Assembly (NCBI GenBank): GCA_963745945.1
Contig: CAVUZG010000007.1
Coordinates: forward strand, 310,001 to 374,000
Reading direction: 5' to 3'
From: DATFVA01 sp963745945
GTDB taxonomy: Bacteria > Bacteroidota > Ignavibacteria > Ignavibacteriales > Ignavibacteriaceae
Length of the DNA stretch: 64,000 nucleotides
Below, one piece after another: positions 63,013 through 64,000 of this stretch. The position numbers and the translations under genes were made by a program. The number at the start of each line of letters is the position of its first letter. The stretch's first letter is position 1. The notes beneath the pieces are model-generated. The model had not been told where the DNA came from and ran no database searches. It worked only from the letters and a program-made list of their open reading frames with translations.

Positions 63013-64000
63013 ATGTATGAATCGATAAGTAAAGCAAAAACTTACTGTAACAGTTTAACAAAATACTCACGTTATAAAACTAGAGTTGTTAACATAGGAG
63101 ATATTCCACTTGGCGGAGACAATCCGATCCGGATTCAATCGATGACGATTACAGATACTATGGATACTAAAGAAACGGTTGAACAAACAATAAGAATGGT
63201 TGAATCTGGATGTGATTATGTCCGGATAACGGCACCCAGTAAACTTGAAGCACAAAATTTAGAGAATATAAAAAATGAATTGAGATCCCGGGGATATAAA
63301 GTTCCTCTTATTGCTGATATCCATTTCACTCCTAACGCTGCGGAAATTGCTGCCCGGATTGTTGAGAAAGTAAGAGTTAATCCCGGAAATTATGCAGATA
63401 GAAAAAAATTTAAGATTGTTGAATACACTGATAAACAATACGAAGAAGAACTCGAAAGAATCAGACAGAAATTTACTCCGCTTGTAAAAATCTGTAAAGA
63501 ATACGGAACAGCAATGAGAATCGGGACGAATCACGGCTCTCTCTCAGACAGAATTATGAGCCGTTACGGCGATACTCCCCTGGGAATGGTTGAATCGGCA
63601 CTGGAATTTGTAAGGATCTGCGAAGATCTTCACTACAGGGAAATCGTTCTTTCAATGAAAGCAAGTAATCCGCAGGTGATGGTTCAGGCTTACAGGCTTC
63701 TTGTAATAAAGATGGAAGAAGAAGGAATGAATTACCCGACGCATCTCGGTGTCACTGAAGCAGGTGGTGGAGAAGATGGAAGAATAAAATCTGCACTCGG
63801 AATAGGAACTCTGCTGGAGGATGGAATAGGAGATACTGTTCGTGTTTCTTTAACTGAAGATCCCGAATTTGAAGCACCGGTAGCAATTGAACTGGTTGAA
63901 AGATATAAAGACAGAGAAAATCATAAAGAAATTGTTCCCGTATCAGGAATACCGGTAGATCCACTTATTTACAAAAGGAGAAACACTTTTGAAGTAACAA
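63013..64000 (+). CDS. ispG: 4-hydroxy-3-methylbut-2-enyl diphosphate synthase, 5' part
   Basis: The gene runs off the end of the window; 329 codons are seen. The N-terminal TIM barrel of IspG (GcpE) shows IPLGGDNPIRIQSMTITDT, MVESGCDYVRITAPSKLEAQ, LIADIHFTPNAAEIAARIV and GTNHGSLSDRIMSRYGDTPL. GVTEAGGGEDGRIKSALGIG and GIGDTVRVSLTEDPEFE follow. The Fe-S cysteine motifs should lie beyond the end. In this group IspG has an extra central domain and is longer than the E. coli enzyme. It catalyses the sixth step of the MEP isoprenoid pathway. About 240 bp upstream separates it from divergent dnaG. Confidence 0.92.
   Translation, partial: MYESISKAKTYCNSLTKYSRYKTRVVNIGDIPLGGDNPIRIQSMTITDTMDTKETVEQTIRMVESGCDYVRITAPSKLEAQNLENIKNELRSRGYKVPLIADIHFTPNAAEIAARIVEKVRVNPGNYADRKKFKIVEYTDKQYEEELERIRQKFTPLVKICKEYGTAMRIGTNHGSLSDRIMSRYGDTPLGMVESALEFVRICEDLHYREIVLSMKASNPQVMVQAYRLLVIKMEEEGMNYPTHLGVTEAGGGEDGRIKSALGIGTLLEDGIGDTVRVSLTEDPEFEAPVAIELVERYKDRENHKEIVPVSGIPVDPLIYKRRNTFEVT

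Noticed and set aside
1..64000. CRISPR arrays, tRNA, rRNA, prophage or transposase genes
   Set aside because: No repeated spacer units, cloverleaf-like sequences, rRNA-like stretches or recognisable transposase/integrase proteins were found.

Overview
The window looks like AT-rich chromosome from a member of the Ignavibacteria / Bacteroidota-Chlorobiota (FCB) group. The best evidence is the C-terminal sorting tails with the NYPNPFNP motif on two intact secreted proteins and one decayed one, together with a TonB-dependent receptor, BNR/VPS10-type propellers and Reg_prop propellers. I found no rRNA, tRNA, CRISPR array, prophage or classical insertion sequence.

Layout. 0.1-10.6 kb: secreted BNR propeller, nicotinate phosphoribosyltransferase (pncB), and a plus-strand run of small stress and metabolic genes (GYD, YbaK-type editing domain, haem-binding protein, MsrB, YdeI-like, NAD-binding epimerase, three-domain Ada). 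10.6-17.8 kb: DUF1579 protein, a decayed propeller gene with a sorting tail, proS carrying an in-frame palindromic insertion, ppa, a U32/TrhP-type protein and pepT. 17.9-24.7 kb: a secreted sorting-tail protein, then the most unusual unit in the window: an ECF-like sigma factor, a membrane anti-sigma-like protein with a zinc-binding HxxxCxxC motif and a periplasmic TPR region, and a 1156-residue TPR-CHAT (caspase-fold) protein with a signal peptide and a C-terminal membrane anchor. 24.7-32.4 kb: minus-strand nucleotide-sugar operon (WbpA/B/D/E-like genes, rmlA, rmlC, fcl, gmd) with two single-base frameshifts. 32.6-42.5 kb: mgtE, pdxB, TonB/MORN protein, a small HEAGH membrane protein behind a sensor kinase, a sialidase-like sorting-tail protein and a TonB-dependent receptor. 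42.6-50.5 kb: TrhO, class II photolyase, exonuclease III, an Nramp-USP fusion transporter with its MntR/DtxR regulator and palindromic candidate operator, small membrane proteins, a stand-alone B12-binding domain with the CarH photoreceptor motif, and cobO. 50.7-57.7 kb: small membrane proteins, MarR, a SIRT5-like sirtuin, TPR protein, YhaM-like HD exonuclease, a NusG/UpxY-like antiterminator, a frameshifted ugd and a hybrid kinase with a degenerate receiver. 57.9-64 kb: ferredoxin-nitroreductase, frameshifted geranylgeranyl-reductase-type flavoprotein, a four-helix-bundle gene inside a small inverted-repeat-bounded unit, ferredoxin, dnaG and the 5' part of ispG.

The genes suggest a free-living heterotroph with a decorated cell surface (fucose, diacetamido-uronic acid, glucuronic acid), a sorting system for secreted propellers, light/DNA-damage repair (Ada, photolyase, XthA) and regulated metal uptake. 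Several genes are split by one-base indels, some in homopolymers (rmlC, ugd, the geranylgeranyl reductase, and two extra A's in the decayed propeller). The reading therefore has to allow for sequencing or assembly errors as well as real decay.
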